Positions 37,067-51,406 of a stretch of DNA of 64,000 nucleotides are shown one piece after another. Source of the stretch: Gymnogyps californianus (Eukaryota; Chordata; Aves; Accipitriformes; Cathartidae); contig NC_059481.1 of the NCBI RefSeq assembly GCF_018139145.2, positions 16,852,368-16,916,367 on the forward strand, read 5' to 3'. How positions within the stretch are numbered: the stretch's first letter is position 1; each line of letters opens with the position of its first letter. The notes below the pieces were generated by a model. It made no database searches, had not been told where the DNA came from, and was given only the letters and a program-made list of their open reading frames with translations. The position numbers were made by a program, and so were the translations under genes.

Positions 37067-38127
37067 GGGAAGGAGCCACCCCTTCTTCTCCCTCCTCTGG
37101 GAGAAAATAAGCACTAATCTAATTGATTGCACGGGGCTCCAGTCGTCAGTAACGGTAAAAAGACTTCTCTTCCCTGAACAACCCGAACAGCACAAAAAGA
37201 GGAGGAAATGAAAAAACATGGTGGCCAACTTTTAGCCGCTCATTCCCAGGAGGAAAAACTCCTTAGCCCAAATTTTACTTCACGCGCATCTCTCATAAAA
37301 CAATACTTACGAGACAGATAAAAAGGCAAACCCAAGAAATACACTTGATTGCTTAAGCTATACTGTGTATAGTGAAAATGTCAGGCATTTTTCTCACACT
37401 AGTATCAATGTGCTGCATAGCAACAAGTCAGAATGAAAGGTTAATGGTAAGGACCGCAGCCTGGAACACGCTCATTCCCACGGTCCTGAAGTCACCAAAG
37501 GAAAATGCTGCACCGATTTGTTTTGTTTTTTTAATGGCACGAAGGCTTAAAAGGAGCGGTGGGCTTTAATGTGAAAACCCACCCCGTCTGAACCGGCTGA
37601 GCTGGAGGGATGGCACCAAGCATCATACATTGCCTGCCACTGCAAGTTTCAGAAACTCTGTGTTGGCTCTGATCTGCATGACAGGATTTAGGGGAAAAGG
37701 GTTGTATTTCACCAGGACTACAGCAACGAACCTCACTGAGTTAAGCAGATCCTAAGTGTAGCTAGGACTTACCACGCTGTACGCCATTTGGACAATAGTA
37801 TCTCTAACCTGGCAAATGTGTCTTCCGTTACCTTGCTTGCATTTAAAAGCTTTTTACTATGTGGAAATATAACTGTGTATTTTCTGCAACAGAATCCCAC
37901 AGTTACACATTAAATAATTGCAATCTCAGAGTCATATAATTCTAGCAAAATCAAGCGAGACTTTTTTAAAAGGCAAAAGCAGTCATCCAAACCACGCGTT
38001 CTATTCTCTATGAGTGCATAAATGAGGAAAAAGACAACCAACAAAACAGCATTACATTTAAGTTCACCTGAATTAACCAAATTTCATAGACTGATACACT
38101 GATATGCAAAGAAAGGCAATTGTTTAC

Positions 38128-38275
38128 CAGGAGAAATTGTCTCTAGACTCCCAGGATTAATCTTTCTCGTGCTTGTGCAGTGTTGGACAGTTGACCCAGT
38201 GAAGACCAAGTAAAAAACTACATCATCTTCAACTTTATCTTCCTCAGTCAGCTGCACCGTAATAACAGAGTCACC
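38128..38275 (-). CDS. AKAP13: AKAP13 coding exon 2
   Basis: The acceptor CTTTTTCCTAG sits at 38276 and the donor CCTG|GTAAAC at 38127. Forty-nine codons plus one base read GDSVITVQLTEEDKVEDDVV, then FYLVFTGST, HCTSTRK and LETISPG. The exon begins in phase 0, joining PLY of coding exon 1 to GD, and its last base plus the first two of coding exon 3 make Gly. The sequence is very close to the mammalian AKAP13 N terminus and covers about residues 12-60. It is part of the conserved N-terminal segment, and no catalytic or metal-binding motif is seen. Confidence 0.98.
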
Positions 38276-40748
38276 CTAGGAAAAAGGACAAGAAAAAAGG
38301 TTAGGTTTACATTTGGGAGAACTGCATCATATAAAATAAAACTTCTCTACCTACAAGGTTCCTCCTGCTCTCTGTTCATACACTCCTTTCACACAACTCG
38401 GGGCCCATCCTAATTTTCAGATATGCAAGTCATCCTTAGCATGCCTCTCAGCATCACAGCCAGCCAACCAGCTAGCAAATACGTTGAGCGCAGCTCTGGG
38501 AAGAGATACGTAGAAATCTCAAGCATATATTCAAAATAGCAACTTAATACGGTGAAATCACGCCAAGTCTGACAAACACGAGCACACACCCCACACAGGG
38601 TTTTTTATACACGCACACATGCATATATATACACATATCCCCCCACATATGCATAGCTAAAACAACAGAATTGGGATAGCGGCCTAAAATTGCCTCTGTC
38701 TTCATAAATGTGAACGAATTCCCTAATTCTTGCTTGAGCATTTACATTTCCCCCATCCAAGCTAGCCACTGTGTTGACAGTTCCAGTGTAACCAACTTAA
38801 TCACTGAATGCATCTCTCATCCGCAATACATAAACACACAAAGATATGAAAGTTTCATATCCACTGAGATTTTTTCCAGCTTCCTTACAAAAAACCAGTA
38901 ACTGTGGCTGTACATACAGTGGTAGCTCTTCTCACTCATCTATAAGCTCATGCCTTGGTGAAAAGCTCTGTACATTATCAAAACCAGCAGTTCTCCAAGC
39001 CCTGAAAACTGTCGTGATCTGTTGGCTGAACGCTCCTGCTTAGTTTTAGGGAGGCTTTGTTTCAGTATCTCAGTATATCCTATCTTTTTGTTCATCTTTG
39101 CTATCTGCAAAAATTATGTTCATAAAGGGCACACATGGTTATCAAAGTTAACCCAGCACAGGATACGGTAAATACACCTGAAATTCATACACCTGCACGG
39201 ACAAGAACAGGAGTGATATCCACCAACTTCAGTTTTCCCTGGGGAAGGGAAAGCAAGGAAAGAGAATGGCTTGCAGTTACTACAGAACTAAGTGAAACAC
39301 TTTCATTTGATCTCACCATACATCATTTATCTGCCCAAAGAATTATATAAACTACAAGACACGGAGAACAACAGACTGTGACGTGACCTTCTGCCCCTTT
39401 TCTATCAAGATCAAAACCAGTTGGATGCCCCAGTTTTACACTGCAGCTGCATCAGCCAGCTCTCTGCCACCACCCCACTGAGCACATGGGTTAAGGCTGC
39501 AAATCTGGAAAAGATTTCATTATTATTTTTGCAGATTATGTAATTCTAATTTGCATATTCAATAGAATACACATGTCACTTCATTTAAAATCTTCTCCTT
39601 AAGATCACCCAGTTTTTCCCTTCTCTTTGTCAAATATAACCATTGCATAAAAATCCCAGACTTCCAAGCCCGCCTGTACACCTGTGCCGCGTTAGCATCG
39701 CTTCCCACGCTCCGTCTCATGTCTCCCCCCAGTTTTCCCTCATCTCAGCTCCTTTTACACCCCACCACAGCTTCCTCCTCCAAGTTCACGTCCAGTTCTC
39801 CTCCTCTCATCTGGCCTGTCTGGTACCTCTTGCCAGGGGCAGGATTGCACCTTGTTTTGATAGAAACAAGGTTTTGCAGTGCAGTACACCACCAGCCGCT
39901 GGTCTTAAAAACAAATATATGGGTCAGTCTTATAACACACAGGAAAGAAGACCATGAATTCAAAAAAGATAAGTGGAGCAGTGAGCCTAGTTTGCATTTC
40001 CAGAGATTGCAGAGTTACAAATGTACATTTTGGGAAAGTCTCACATGATAATATCAGACCAGACTTCCAGCTGGGGAGAAAGGAACCATGTAGGAAAAGT
40101 ATATATTGTATATAGTCAGTGTTAAAATAAAAACAGGTGCAAAAAGAAATAAGTCAAGCTTTAAATTCAAGCATGACCAGTTCACATGCTGAGTTGAAAA
40201 CTAAATATTCCATTTCAAGCAAATGGATCCAGTTTTGAGCAGATGTTAAAAAAAACAAAAGCTGAAGTTTTAACCTACAAACCCTTTGTGCTTTGGTTTT
40301 TATATCCGTCTTTGTTCAAACTGTTCCTCCCTTAAGGCATGAATATACAAAGTACTTAAATGGACTTAAAATGCAGGTGACATTTCAGGACGCACATCAA
40401 CAGGGCCGATTGTCTAAAGTGGTATCTGTTAAAGGAGATTTTTCTTTTATTTAACTCAGAAATCAACTACAGCTAGTCTAGTGCCTGTGAAAGGAAAGCA
40501 AATCTGCACAGAGTGCACACAAGAAGACACCTGTCTATCCATGCAAACTACTCACATTTCAAGGAAAAGCAATTTAATTTGCAGCGTTATTGCAAAAGCT
40601 AATTTGTATATTTTGTTATTGACAAAAAACGTGTATATATATGTAAGAAACCTCAACACCAGAGGTTCCACATAACCTGAAATCTGTCTAAGCCGGGACT
40701 TAAAAAAAGGTAGCTGAACTTCTTATATAGATACCTGACCTAATTTTG

Positions 40749-40812
40749 AAGGTGGCCCTGCTCTGGAGGGTGGTCAGACCAGATGACCTCCAGCAGTCCT
40801 TTCCAACCAAAT
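40749..40812 (+). repeat. CR1 LINE 3' terminal fragment
   Basis: The order 'aaggtggccctgctctggag', 'ggtcagaccagatgacctcc' and 'agcagtcctttccaacc' matches the 3' end of avian CR1 in plus orientation. It is severely 5'-truncated and lies antisense to AKAP13. Confidence 0.85.
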
Positions 40813-41157
40813 AGATATTTTTATATATGCCAAATTTATATTTTAATCCAGTTTATTTCAGTTATTGTTTAAGTCTAGGGGGAGCACAAATTATCATAGC
40901 TGATAGCAATTTAAAAGGCTCTTCAGCTGTGTCTAAGTAGCACTTTATGGTGGGATGGTCTCCACCACCCTGCTCCCTCCTCCTCCTCTTCTGGAGGACC
41001 CTGAAGGGGAACACCCAATACCCTTATTATGATAATTGACTTTTTTTTTTACTTGAAATTTTAAGTTGTCTCCAAATATCTTCAGCCAGACCAGTAATGT
41101 GCCACTTAATTGCTGCGTGCTTCAGTTTACTTACAGGTGTCATCCGAGCTACCTCTT

Positions 41158-41181
41158 AGCTGTACCGTGCCTGGTACAGCT
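41158..41181. repeat. Perfect 9-bp inverted repeat with 6-nt loop
   Basis: agctgtacc (41158-41166), a gtgcct loop, then ggtacagct (41173-41181) form a perfect stem. It is an isolated intronic hairpin with no T tract and no known element around it. Confidence 0.8.
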
Positions 41182-43604
41182 CACTGTGCGTGATGTGACC
41201 CGAGATCCCAGAAGCAAAAGAGCAAAGTGCTAAATAAGAAAGACCGTCTTCCAACACATAGCTCTACTTCCCAGTTATTAACAATTTCGTTGTCCACTGC
41301 CAATTTTAATTTGATTTTTAAAAGTTATATTCAAACAATGTATTTATTTGAAAAGGAAATAACGCACAGAACAAACCCCTCTCTTTCCAACATTTTTGGA
41401 GTTAAAGAAAATCAGTTACAAATGCAGCTAAATTCCTCCAACCCACATAGAAGACTAACAGCCCTATTGCATTCAGCCTCCAAAAACATTTTAATTGAAG
41501 TATGTTTACCTTTATTCATTTAATATTGTCCAAAAAATGTCATCTGTTCAGTATCACTGCCACACAAGGTGGTTATTATAAGCCCTCTTTCATCCCGAAT
41601 GGCTAGAAATGGGAGGCCAGCCTGCCAATATCCCTTTGGTGAAAGTACAGACAGATCAAAGCCATTCTCTGGAATGCTCCAACAAATAAGAGTAATTTAA
41701 TTTCAAAACTAGTTTGGATCGACTAATATTTACTTGGCTTAAAGCCCGTTGGAAATGAAAACATTCCATTTTGGTCCATTCATGAAAGAGGTCACCCTCT
41801 CCCTCATTCGGATCTGAAAATCTCTGGTTTCAGATAGCTGTAACGGGATGTAAAGAAGGTGGATGTGGCTCTTTCCTCTAAATAGATTCCCCTCCGCAAA
41901 CCGAAGGGAGAAAGCAGGTCTGCCTTGCCAATGGATGGGTGCACTGGAAAAGCCAAGCCTGACCTTGGGCTTTAAACTACTATAAAACAATTCAGAAAGG
42001 GATTTTAGAGTGGCACATCTCTGAACCTTTGGCTTAGTTAAGGCAGCAGAATTGCAATTATATCTAAAAAGGCCCAAATGCTGTTACTAGGTCTAAAAAC
42101 CAAGACTAGATAGACAATGCACCTGTTTGCCAGCGTATTTTACTGGCATTAGGACAACTCTACCTTTTTAGGTATTTGCTTTTCCAATGCTGCAGTTAAA
42201 GGCATGCAGATTGTGTGTAGGCAAAGTACGAGCAACTCTGAGTAATCATTTCTTTTTTCTCAGGCTTGGTTTCCATGCCTGTTAAAATGAACTATTTACC
42301 TTCAAAGGCTTTTTTTTTTTTTTAAATAGATGACATCAGCAATATTTGGAAGTGATGATTAAGCAAACAAAATCTTTAAGCTCAAAAGAATTAAGATCGC
42401 TTATGTTATTAGCTCAAAAATACTATCCACCTTCCAAAAAGAAATAATTGTTTTAAGCATGTAAAGACATCTTTCTTTTCCACTTCAGGCTCTGGAAGTC
42501 TGTCCAGTTTAGGGGAATTGGTCATCATTTGGGACCATGGGGACAGCCCTGGCAAATGCAGAATTCAAGACCTCAAGATCAAAAACATGAGTTTAGCTGG
42601 CAGGGGGGAGTTTTCCTGAGGGATATTGGCTCTACCAGCAACAGGTACACATTTCTCTACAATGGACTACAAAGGGAAAAATATTCTTAGCATGCTGGCT
42701 AACAAATTTTACAATTTCTAAACACCTCCCCTCCCCCCCAAAACCCTGTATTTTTTTCTAAAAAAAAAAAAAAAAAAAGCTGTATTTTTATAGCTGAAGC
42801 ATGTGATTTCTAAGCTGGTTTCCCCCCCATGGTTCATAGAGGGAATTTTGAAGCACGTTATCTAACCCACTAACCACCCACTCTAACCTCCCCACACACA
42901 CAGTCTAAAAATACTTATGAAAACAAAGCGTGTGTTAGATAGCAATAGTGAAGCACTCAAGCATTACTTTAGCATTCTGCTTTCAATGAGAAAACACTAA
43001 CAACCAGTAATTGTGAATTTGTTCTACACAGAAAAGCAAAATTCCTGCTGATGACCATTGCCATCTCTGGCTGTTTTTTCATGCAGGAAAAACCTAGCCA
43101 CTGCAATCCTACCGAACGGAAAGTCCATGGATTAGATGGGTTAGAGATTCACATGCAAGGAAAGAAACCTTCCTCCCAATATATTTCCTTCTAAGAGCTG
43201 TTGTAGATGTTGGCACTATGACGCTTTATTAAAGAGGCTGGATTAGGTGCTGGATTAGATGAGTAAACGTAACCAGCCACTGTAACAAGTTTTGCTTTGT
43301 TTCCGCTATTCATAACATGAATCAGATGCTTGTTGGGTCATTGCTTATTGCATTATGTTGGGACACAAAAGGAGAAATATGCTTTTGAAACACTTTTTTT
43401 CCCCTTTGGGAAGCTCTAAATAGCTCCCAAGAGAGCTGCACTGTACCCAGGAGGACAGCACAAAAATCACAGTTGTGGCTTCTTCCTCCTCCTTCAAGGA
43501 ATTCAGGCTCAGTACCTTTATTTATTCATTTTTAGATGGAGTTGGACTTGCTGTTACCCCAGCTACTGCTTGACACAGAGTACACAGGATAGGGCTGTAA
43601 TTAC

Positions 43605-43675
43605 AGCAGGAGGCAAGTCCTTTCACATCCCTGCGCTTCGAGTTTCCCCATCAATGAAATGGGAATTGTGGTTCA
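43605..43675 (-). repeat. MIR-like ancient SINE fragment
   Basis: 'aggcaagtcctttcacatcc', 'ctgcgcttcgagtttcccca' and 'tcaatgaaatgggaat' follow the order of the MIR minus strand (counterpart 'gcaagttacttaacctctc', 'tgtgcctcagtttcccc', 'atctgtaaaatgggga'). Only the core survives. Confidence 0.75.
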
Positions 43676-46600
43676 AACACACCAAGTATTTTTCATCCAA
43701 ATGGCTTTTAAAGGAAAAGCTGGCTTTTCAATCACATGACATTTTCTTTGGAAAGTGTGCAGGCCCGACGATAAGTTAGACAAAATCAAAAGGGAAAGTT
43801 GAGACAATTCCACCTCAAATCGAGAACTGCAGAATACTCTGAAATCAGCTGGAGAATGGAAAAGGCAACTGCAAGGCAGCTTTAGAAAATGTACCAGAAA
43901 TCATCCCGCAAGAAAAAAAAGTAAAATATAAATGTTTAGATGCTCGATGATCCATTACCATCTACCTCTGCCAGCACACAAGAAGATCAACAGCTAGACT
44001 TTTGCTCCCAGACAGTGTCCCTGTCTCTGCTGAGTATCTTGGAAGATCCCTCCCATCTAAGGTTACTTCGGGTTGGTGCAAACATGTGCTTAACCCCCTG
44101 GAGAACGACATCTGGAAAGGACACCTGCAGCACATGGACACATGGACATCTCCATGCAGAACAAAACTAGGCGCAGCCACAAGGGCTCCTGACTGCAAAA
44201 GGAAACAGTGGTTTGGGCAACTATTTTTAGAGCAAACATGACAGTGCCCTCATCTCCTGGAATAACCCTTTCGATTGAGAAAGGCTTGGATCCCAGTTTT
44301 TCCAGGTCTGACTAAGCACTCCAGCCAGTCAGCTGCAACACAGGCACCAAGTGCTATCACTGCTGGCTCATAAAACCAAGAGATGCTCTTCTTCCACGGC
44401 TAGAAGTAACCTATGTCCAGCAAACTCTTCCAGGCTGCTATTCCCAGGTTAACAGAAGCAGATGAGCAGCTCAGCCCTGAGGGGTGGAATCTGGGGATGG
44501 GTCCTACCTTCGAAACATCCAGCTGAGTCCCCTTTCCTCTCTGCCTTAGCATGGGGTGAGTTTGTCAGTGGACCTCACTTAATGTCGAGTGCATTTTCTC
44601 TCAGGGGAACATTATTAGAGCTTCTAAGTTGCATCCCGGTACTTCACTCCCAGATGCTGCAATGCCACAGCTAGAAGCATCCATCCCCTTTTGCAGATGT
44701 CGCCATTTACCTTGCTCCCAGCACACGTATATAAAAGGAACAGACCGTGGGAGGAGGTCAGAGGTATCTGTTACAGCAAGATAACAGCAGTCATTACAGA
44801 CATCCTCAATTTTGCCAGTACATATTGACTCAGAGGAGCATTTAGGAGAAAAATCACATCAAATGCAATTTATTCTGCAGAACTCCAGTCCCCAGAAACA
44901 AAGGTAGGGCTGTGAAATCTGTCCGAACACGAGCAGCTCTAGAAATCCCTCCTCGCCTGGAGATATCCCCTTTGATAAAGGCAGTGACCTGGGTCAGGAG
45001 CGTGGAGAAAGATGGATGTCGTTTGGCTCGAGTGTTGCAACCTCCTGCAGATAAAGCCTCCAGGGAGAGGCTCCAGAAATAAATAGAATGGCAAGCTGCC
45101 AAGTTTGGGGTAGATTTGGGTCCTTTTTCATAGTCAATGACTTCAAACTCCTTGATCTTAAAGGAGCATGAGGCAGAGATGGTTTTTGTTTTCTTAAAAT
45201 AAATTAAAAAAAAAATCACAAAAGACAACAACAAGAATTACTCCAATGGTTTAAAAAAAAAAAAAAAATCAATCTCCAAACCTAACTTTACTTCCCTTTT
45301 AAATTAACAGCAGTGCTATTATTTCTGCCAGCAAAAGGTTTCAGGTTAATGGCACAGATACTGAGCCCCCCTGTGATGAGAAAGACAGATTTTGCAAAGC
45401 AGTTTCTTACCCTTCGGAAAATACAATCACAGACTGTAACGTCTTGCCCACAGGCCACCAAAAGAGCAGAATGATGGTACATGTTTTTCTGCCAGCCCAC
45501 ATAGCAACTCAAGGTGATACCTTCCATACTTCATTAACGCTGCACTGAGCCAAGTGATCTCCTCTTCCAATGCTACCCACAAAGCCACGACAAACACTGA
45601 CATATATGCAAAATAACTTTCTTCTCTCCACCACTTTCTATCCCCAAACATGAGAAAGAATTTGGTCCAAAAATAAGATTAGCTTAGCATGCTGATGGAT
45701 AAAAAGTTGACACAGGGCAAAGTAGGGATGCAGAGTCAAAAGACCATTTAGTTAAGATTCTTTGGGTAAAAGGAATATGTGGGAAAACATGGACATCTAT
45801 GATAAGTAGCCCTGAACTGTTGCCTCCAGGTCCAAGCTGGCTCCCACAGCTCCATCCTGAGTGCGGCCTGTGCTAAAAGCACAATATGGACACCCTCGAC
45901 TTGCCTGTCTGCAGAGCCAGCATCATGACGGCTGATTTATTAACACAATCTCACAGCCACACCACATCCCAAGCCAGTCCAGGTGTCTAATCCTGCAGCA
46001 GGGTTCGTTTGCAAAGAGATAAATGGTTTAAGGAGAGCAAGGGGTGGATTTCCTACTCTGAACCAGTGTGAGCAACACAAACTCCTGCAGAAATGAGTAC
46101 ACTTGAAGAAATCCATTATTAGGAGTCCACATCCTTTGACAGAGCATGTCTCTATCGGTCTCCAAATCAATCAGCTCAGAGATGAATCTTTATTGAGTGT
46201 TGAGATGCTATTATAAGTATTACATACATATTAATCCAGGCAGCTTGAAGGAGATCTCTACAGACTGCCAACAGAAAATCCATCAAAGTAACAGGATCTC
46301 GTTAGTGCTGAAAGAGACACATGATTTATCTTTATGGGTACATCTTCACGACATACCACTTTGCTACACAGAGCCAGGCAAGTTATTAGATTGGCTGTTA
46401 ATAGCTAATTTAGCCGTATCATTGCCTTAGCACAGGGCTCCACATGCTCGGCAGCACTTACGTTACCAACACTCGTTCAGAGCATGCTTAGTGCATCTGC
46501 TTGGTGCCAGACTGTGCTATGCAGACAGTCTTCACAAAACTAAACAGCCAAGGTAATTTCTAATAATTTTTAGCATACAGGAAGATGTGATAAAATTAAC

Positions 46601-49600
46601 AGCAAAATGGCAAAAATCAAAGTTAAGGAGAAAAACAGAAAGGATGAGAAAAGTGCCATTCAACCATTTGTGTTATATGCAAACAACTGGGGAAGAACTG
46701 CTATGACAATTTCATTGTTTGGGTGAAATTGGCAGTATAGCGAAGAAAACATTGATTTAAGTTTTTCATTTATTTGGGCAGTTTAGTGTTAGCCAGACCA
46801 TTCATTTAAAACATTGTGTGCTTGCTCTCCTCAGTCACCATGGACTGTACTGCCTGAACAAGCAACTATTGACAGTAACCCCAAACCCCTTCCACCGCAA
46901 GCCCCATGCAGCTCTGGCACAGAGAAGAAGGAGGTATGGAGGTACACAAGCAATAACACATTGGGAGTTGCCCTCTAAACTATGCAAGTCTCCATGTGAT
47001 GCCACCACATGAACATGAAGACAAGATGAAAGACAGTGGGAATTTCTCTATAGCAGAATATCCCCTCCAGTACCATCCAGTTTCCACAACAAGTACTGAT
47101 CTTACTATTAGAGTTTTTTCAGAAATTGTGGAAACTACTACAATCAATTCCTATAAAACACACCCAAATTGATGGGTATTTCTTGCTCTGGCCTCATCCT
47201 AAAGCCTCTTCTGTTCTTCACTACACTGTTAGAGAACCGAAACAGATAATTTTATTACCAGCTGCTTAAGTGATTGATAGTACTTCCTGCTAATTACTCA
47301 CGTAGCAGTAACAACAAAGTTGTAGTGCTTGGGAGAAATAGCGGGCAGTCTGAATGTATCCAGTGACTAACAGAAATTTAGCTATTCTCTTGGCACCAGA
47401 GAGATAGAGAGTCACAATTCCTGGAAGATAAAGTACATATGATGACACAATATTTGAAACAATCTCCTGCACTGGAATATTTTCACAAATAGCCTTGATG
47501 TGTCTTAAAGGAAAAAAAAAATCAGGTTTGAACACTAACATCCAAAGGCATAAGAGAGCAGAAGGATGGTGTTTTCCTGGTACTTCAGCCTCCTCTACAG
47601 TACAGCAAAACCCTCAAAGAGACAGAGCTCAGAGTGTGTGTCACAGTGCTCATTTTCCTGCCAGCTGCAAAATATCCTTGCCAGTCTTTAAATATTTCAC
47701 AACTACAGTACTAAGAGCTACTGTAATGATGGAGGCACTTTTTAAAGTGACATTTTTTGCCATTAAAAAATAGAAACTATTATATCCATTATCTTACTGA
47801 AGAAGTACCCCCCGCAACCACAACTACTAGACAGATGAAACTTTTGCAATGCTTAGAAAAAACACTTTGCAACAAAGATACCAACGCAGGCAGCCCTGCA
47901 GAAAGCAGCACTGAAAATGTGTCCTGCAACAGAACTGCCACTTGATGGCAGTGCACAGCATCGATCTTTGCACAGGACAATTAATCACAGTTTATTTTAT
48001 TTTCCACTTAAGCACAATATGGAATTGCTTTACTGACCAAGGCGGAGGACAAGCATTTGCAGAGACACCGCATGCAGCACAACCTTCAGAAGCAGACAGG
48101 AGGCACTGCAGGTAGAGTGCAGGAGATTTGAGAGGTTATTTGAAAGCATCATGCCTTCATCAAATCAACATCTTCATCACCACCACTCTCACATCAGCTT
48201 TGCTGTCAGAACTGCCTCTAATCTAAGAAAATGACTGTAAGCACTTTGTTACAGAAAATAAAGCAGGGACATGTATCCTGGTGAATGAGATGGGAAATTT
48301 GTTTGGTCATTCTAAAGGTAACATAAGAATATTTATGAACTCTCTATATAAATACATTGCACAGATGAAGAGTAGTTGAAGAGTATTTTCATCCTCTTAA
48401 ACACCAAGTCCTGATCTCCGTTGCTCACTCCTCCTGAGAGGAGGGGAGGCAACACTGTCAGCCAACACTGGGGATGGGACACAATCTCTTAGCGTCTTTC
48501 CAGATATTAACCAGCCCATTAGCTACGACAAGAAAAAAAGAACGCTAAATTCAGAGCCCAAGACATATACACATCATTCCACCCAGTTTTAATAAAACTC
48601 GTAGTGTGACAATGTAAGGATTCCTTTTGCAGTTTCAGAAAACAGGCTGAAGCAACGTAATAGCTCCCCAAAAGAGGAGATTGTTGTCTCCTCTGCGTTC
48701 CCACCCCTACCCTGTACCAGCTCTGGCATCTTTCTTCTGAAAGCTGTATTACTTAAAGTTCACACGTAATGCTGCAAAGTACTGGTCAGTTAAAGGCAGA
48801 ATTTCAGACAAGTGCTCCAGACTTTAAGCTAGATCATTTATTGTTTACCAGCACATTCATACCCACAAAACAGGATCACAGAAGAAAAGATCAAATAGAT
48901 AATCATGGGAGAAGGGCTTTGAACCCAAATCATCAGCATTTGTAGTTTCAGATAATATGGAAGAAGGGTTGAGAAAGGGCCTCCGAGCTGCAATTTAATC
49001 AATGGCTTATCCTGGAGGAAGGTGATGCTGATGATCAGGTGGCCTCTTCTGACTTCTCCAGCCATAGCTGCCTTCAGTAAATGCACAAAGCGACCATTTC
49101 ACAAGGAGTCCTATACTAACATCGCACAGATCTCACGAGCTAGCGAACGCCTCACTTAAGAGGAACAAGCCAAAGGAACAGCCTCACGATAACCAAACTG
49201 TGCAACCCAAAGTCTTCATTTAGGTACTTGGGAACTGAGAAGCAGTAGGCAGCTTGCCAGAGGATGGTGCAGAGCTCAGGTCGCAGCTGCCAGACGCCCA
49301 TTTCAACAGAAGGGATGGCTTCTTGCATGATGTAGACTAGAATTTGTGAAGTGGAGGATGAAAAGAATCTGGATCAAGGACCTAAGTGACAAAAACTTAA
49401 AAGATGAGGTCAAGCACAGTTTAGTGAGGAAACTATTTTGCCTGCAGAATGAAAGCAGAACCAGACAAGTTGCAATGTGCTCCTCAAAAAATCAGTTTAT
49501 CCAGGCGCCCCAGCCGACTTTCTTAAAACCAACCAAGAAGCAGGTTCTTCCACAAGCAACACAAGGGAATATTTTATTTGTAAAAGGTGCTCAGAGGCCT

Positions 49601-50603
49601 TCCACTCATTCATAATTCAAAGATATTTTGAAGGTGGGGCAGAAAACTAGTTTGTCATTAAGAAGAAATCAAGTACCCAAAAAATAAAGGAGATTTATCA
49701 GATCCTCTCACCACAGAGCTGAACTAAACATCAAGGCTGGTTCTCCTCTTGCCTAAGGACCTTGAGAGAAAGTAAGACAGGGCTTCTGTACAGTGATTTC
49801 CGTGAGAAATTCCCACATCAAAAGCATGCGAGGTATGTTCTACTTTTTCTGCTGGACTGATCTCAGATATTCAGGCATCCCAGTGGCCTTTGTCACCATA
49901 GATGGCACTAAGCAAACAAATTCAGTGTTAGTAGAAAAGTAACTAAACCACAGCTGCCAACCTCATGACAACATTTTACTGTAGGATTATAAAGGTATTT
50001 CATTTTGTCCTTTTGTCCCTTTAGTAGAGATTTCTGAAGATCATTAATTATCTGGCACACAATAGTGCACAAGTCACACCTGAGATGGTTTCAGCCACGG
50101 TAACAAGCCGGCTGCCAAGCAGGCATGCCTGCACAACACCTCGCTGCACTCACGGACACGGGAACCACAGCACTTGGGACAGACAGTGTTGCCACAAGCC
50201 TCAAACTCTCTGTATTGTGAACTTTTTTCTTCAATCCTTTAATATTTATTCAAAAGAGGGTTTTTTCTTAAAACATGAACATCAGAGGTTATCGCAATTG
50301 TTTTTCTCAGGAATACACAGTGCACTTCAGTAGGTCATCATTCTTTGTGAAATATGTAAGTGGGAGAAAAATATTATAAGCATTATCCTTTCCTTCCCAT
50401 TTTAGATTGAAGCAGGACACACTGGGAAATCTACAGGAGTGGTTCATTCATTAACAGAAGAGAGGACCTACTGTACCCAAAACCCAAGTTATATTAAGAG
50501 AGGGTCAAGGCATTCTTTCTGAGGCTTTTGAAGTTCATACTTCATTAAGTTGCATGACATTTTGGCTTGGAAGTGGGAGCTCTCATCTCTATCAAAACTC
50601 TCC

Positions 50604-50645
50604 TTGAGAAACTCTGCAGGTTACACAGCTCGTAAGTGGCAGTTT
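50604..50645 (+). repeat. MIR-like ancient SINE fragment
   Basis: 'ttgagaaactctgcagg' followed by 'ttacacagctcgtaagtggc' resembles the MIR segment 'gaggaaactgaggc' then 'tcacacagctagtaagtggc'. It is short and without visible ends. Confidence 0.6.
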
Positions 50646-51401
50646 ATACAAGAGACTCCATCCACAGACCTGATTAAAGACCAAAGTCAATGGGACCATT
50701 TTATCAATTAAGTGTTTGCCCTCCCATGCAATCACCAGTTATGACACATTTGGGTTTGTCACTCCAAATAACGTGGGCACACCTTAGACAAACCATGCAG
50801 AGGAGGAGTGCTGTGATTTAAAACAAGTTTGTTCCTTTTAATCAAAAAGGAAAAAGGAAAAAAGTTTGCAGCAATACATCATCCTTCTCCAGCTGCTAAT
50901 CTTTTCCATTTCACACCCACTGATCATTATCACCATGAAAAAACATTCCCATCTTAAAGGCAGATCTAAGGTTGTAGCCTTGGTAGTAATCAAGAGAAAA
51001 TGACAATGCTTCCCAACTCATCCCCTGCATGTCACACCAGTCCTTTCCCAACATATTCATACCAAATACTGCTCTCAGGTTATTCTTCAAAAAAAAAAAA
51101 AAAAAACCCAAAACCAAACCAAACAAAAAAAACCCCAAACAAACCCAGCATTGATTTCAGAGTGGCAGGAGATGCGACTGGGTTAGAAGAATGATCAATA
51201 AAGTTACAAAGGTCCTACAGCTAGTAGGGGCTGAAATCGGAAGCCATGCAGGTCACTTTTAAAGTAAGATTTTTCAGGACATTGTACACAGCTGAAGACT
51301 CAACCTTGATCATTCACTCACGTACACTCTATATTTATTAAAGTTTGGTTAGAAATAAGGACACAGCTTGTGATCCTTGATCCTTCTGTAATTAAATCTG
51401 C

Positions 51402-51406
51402 TGAAT
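51402..51406. repeat. Left target-site duplication of the solo LTR
   Basis: tgaat directly abuts the left LTR end and is repeated exactly at 51988-51992. Confidence 0.9.

Larger units (their letters stand above)
27808..38127 (-). other. AKAP13: AKAP13 intron between coding exons 2 and 3
   Basis: This intron of about 10.3 kb runs from the donor CCTG|GTAAAC (38127) to the acceptor at 27808. It contains a MIR-like SINE relic (about 30851-30945), a TTTA simple repeat (about 28543-28556), A-rich runs and a clearly CpG-rich patch (36783-37066) about 1 kb downstream of coding exon 2. No other gene is recognised on either strand. Confidence 0.85.

Noticed and set aside
38590..38650. Alternating 'cacacatgcatatatataca' tract considered as a Z-DNA or functional element
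   Set aside because: It is an ordinary short impure dinucleotide microsatellite.
51085..51150. A-rich run with 'cccaaaaccaaacc' considered as telomere-like or a retrogene poly-A tail
   Set aside because: The unit is not a regular telomere repeat, no retrocopy precedes it, and similar A/C simple sequence occurs elsewhere in the window (about 28617).
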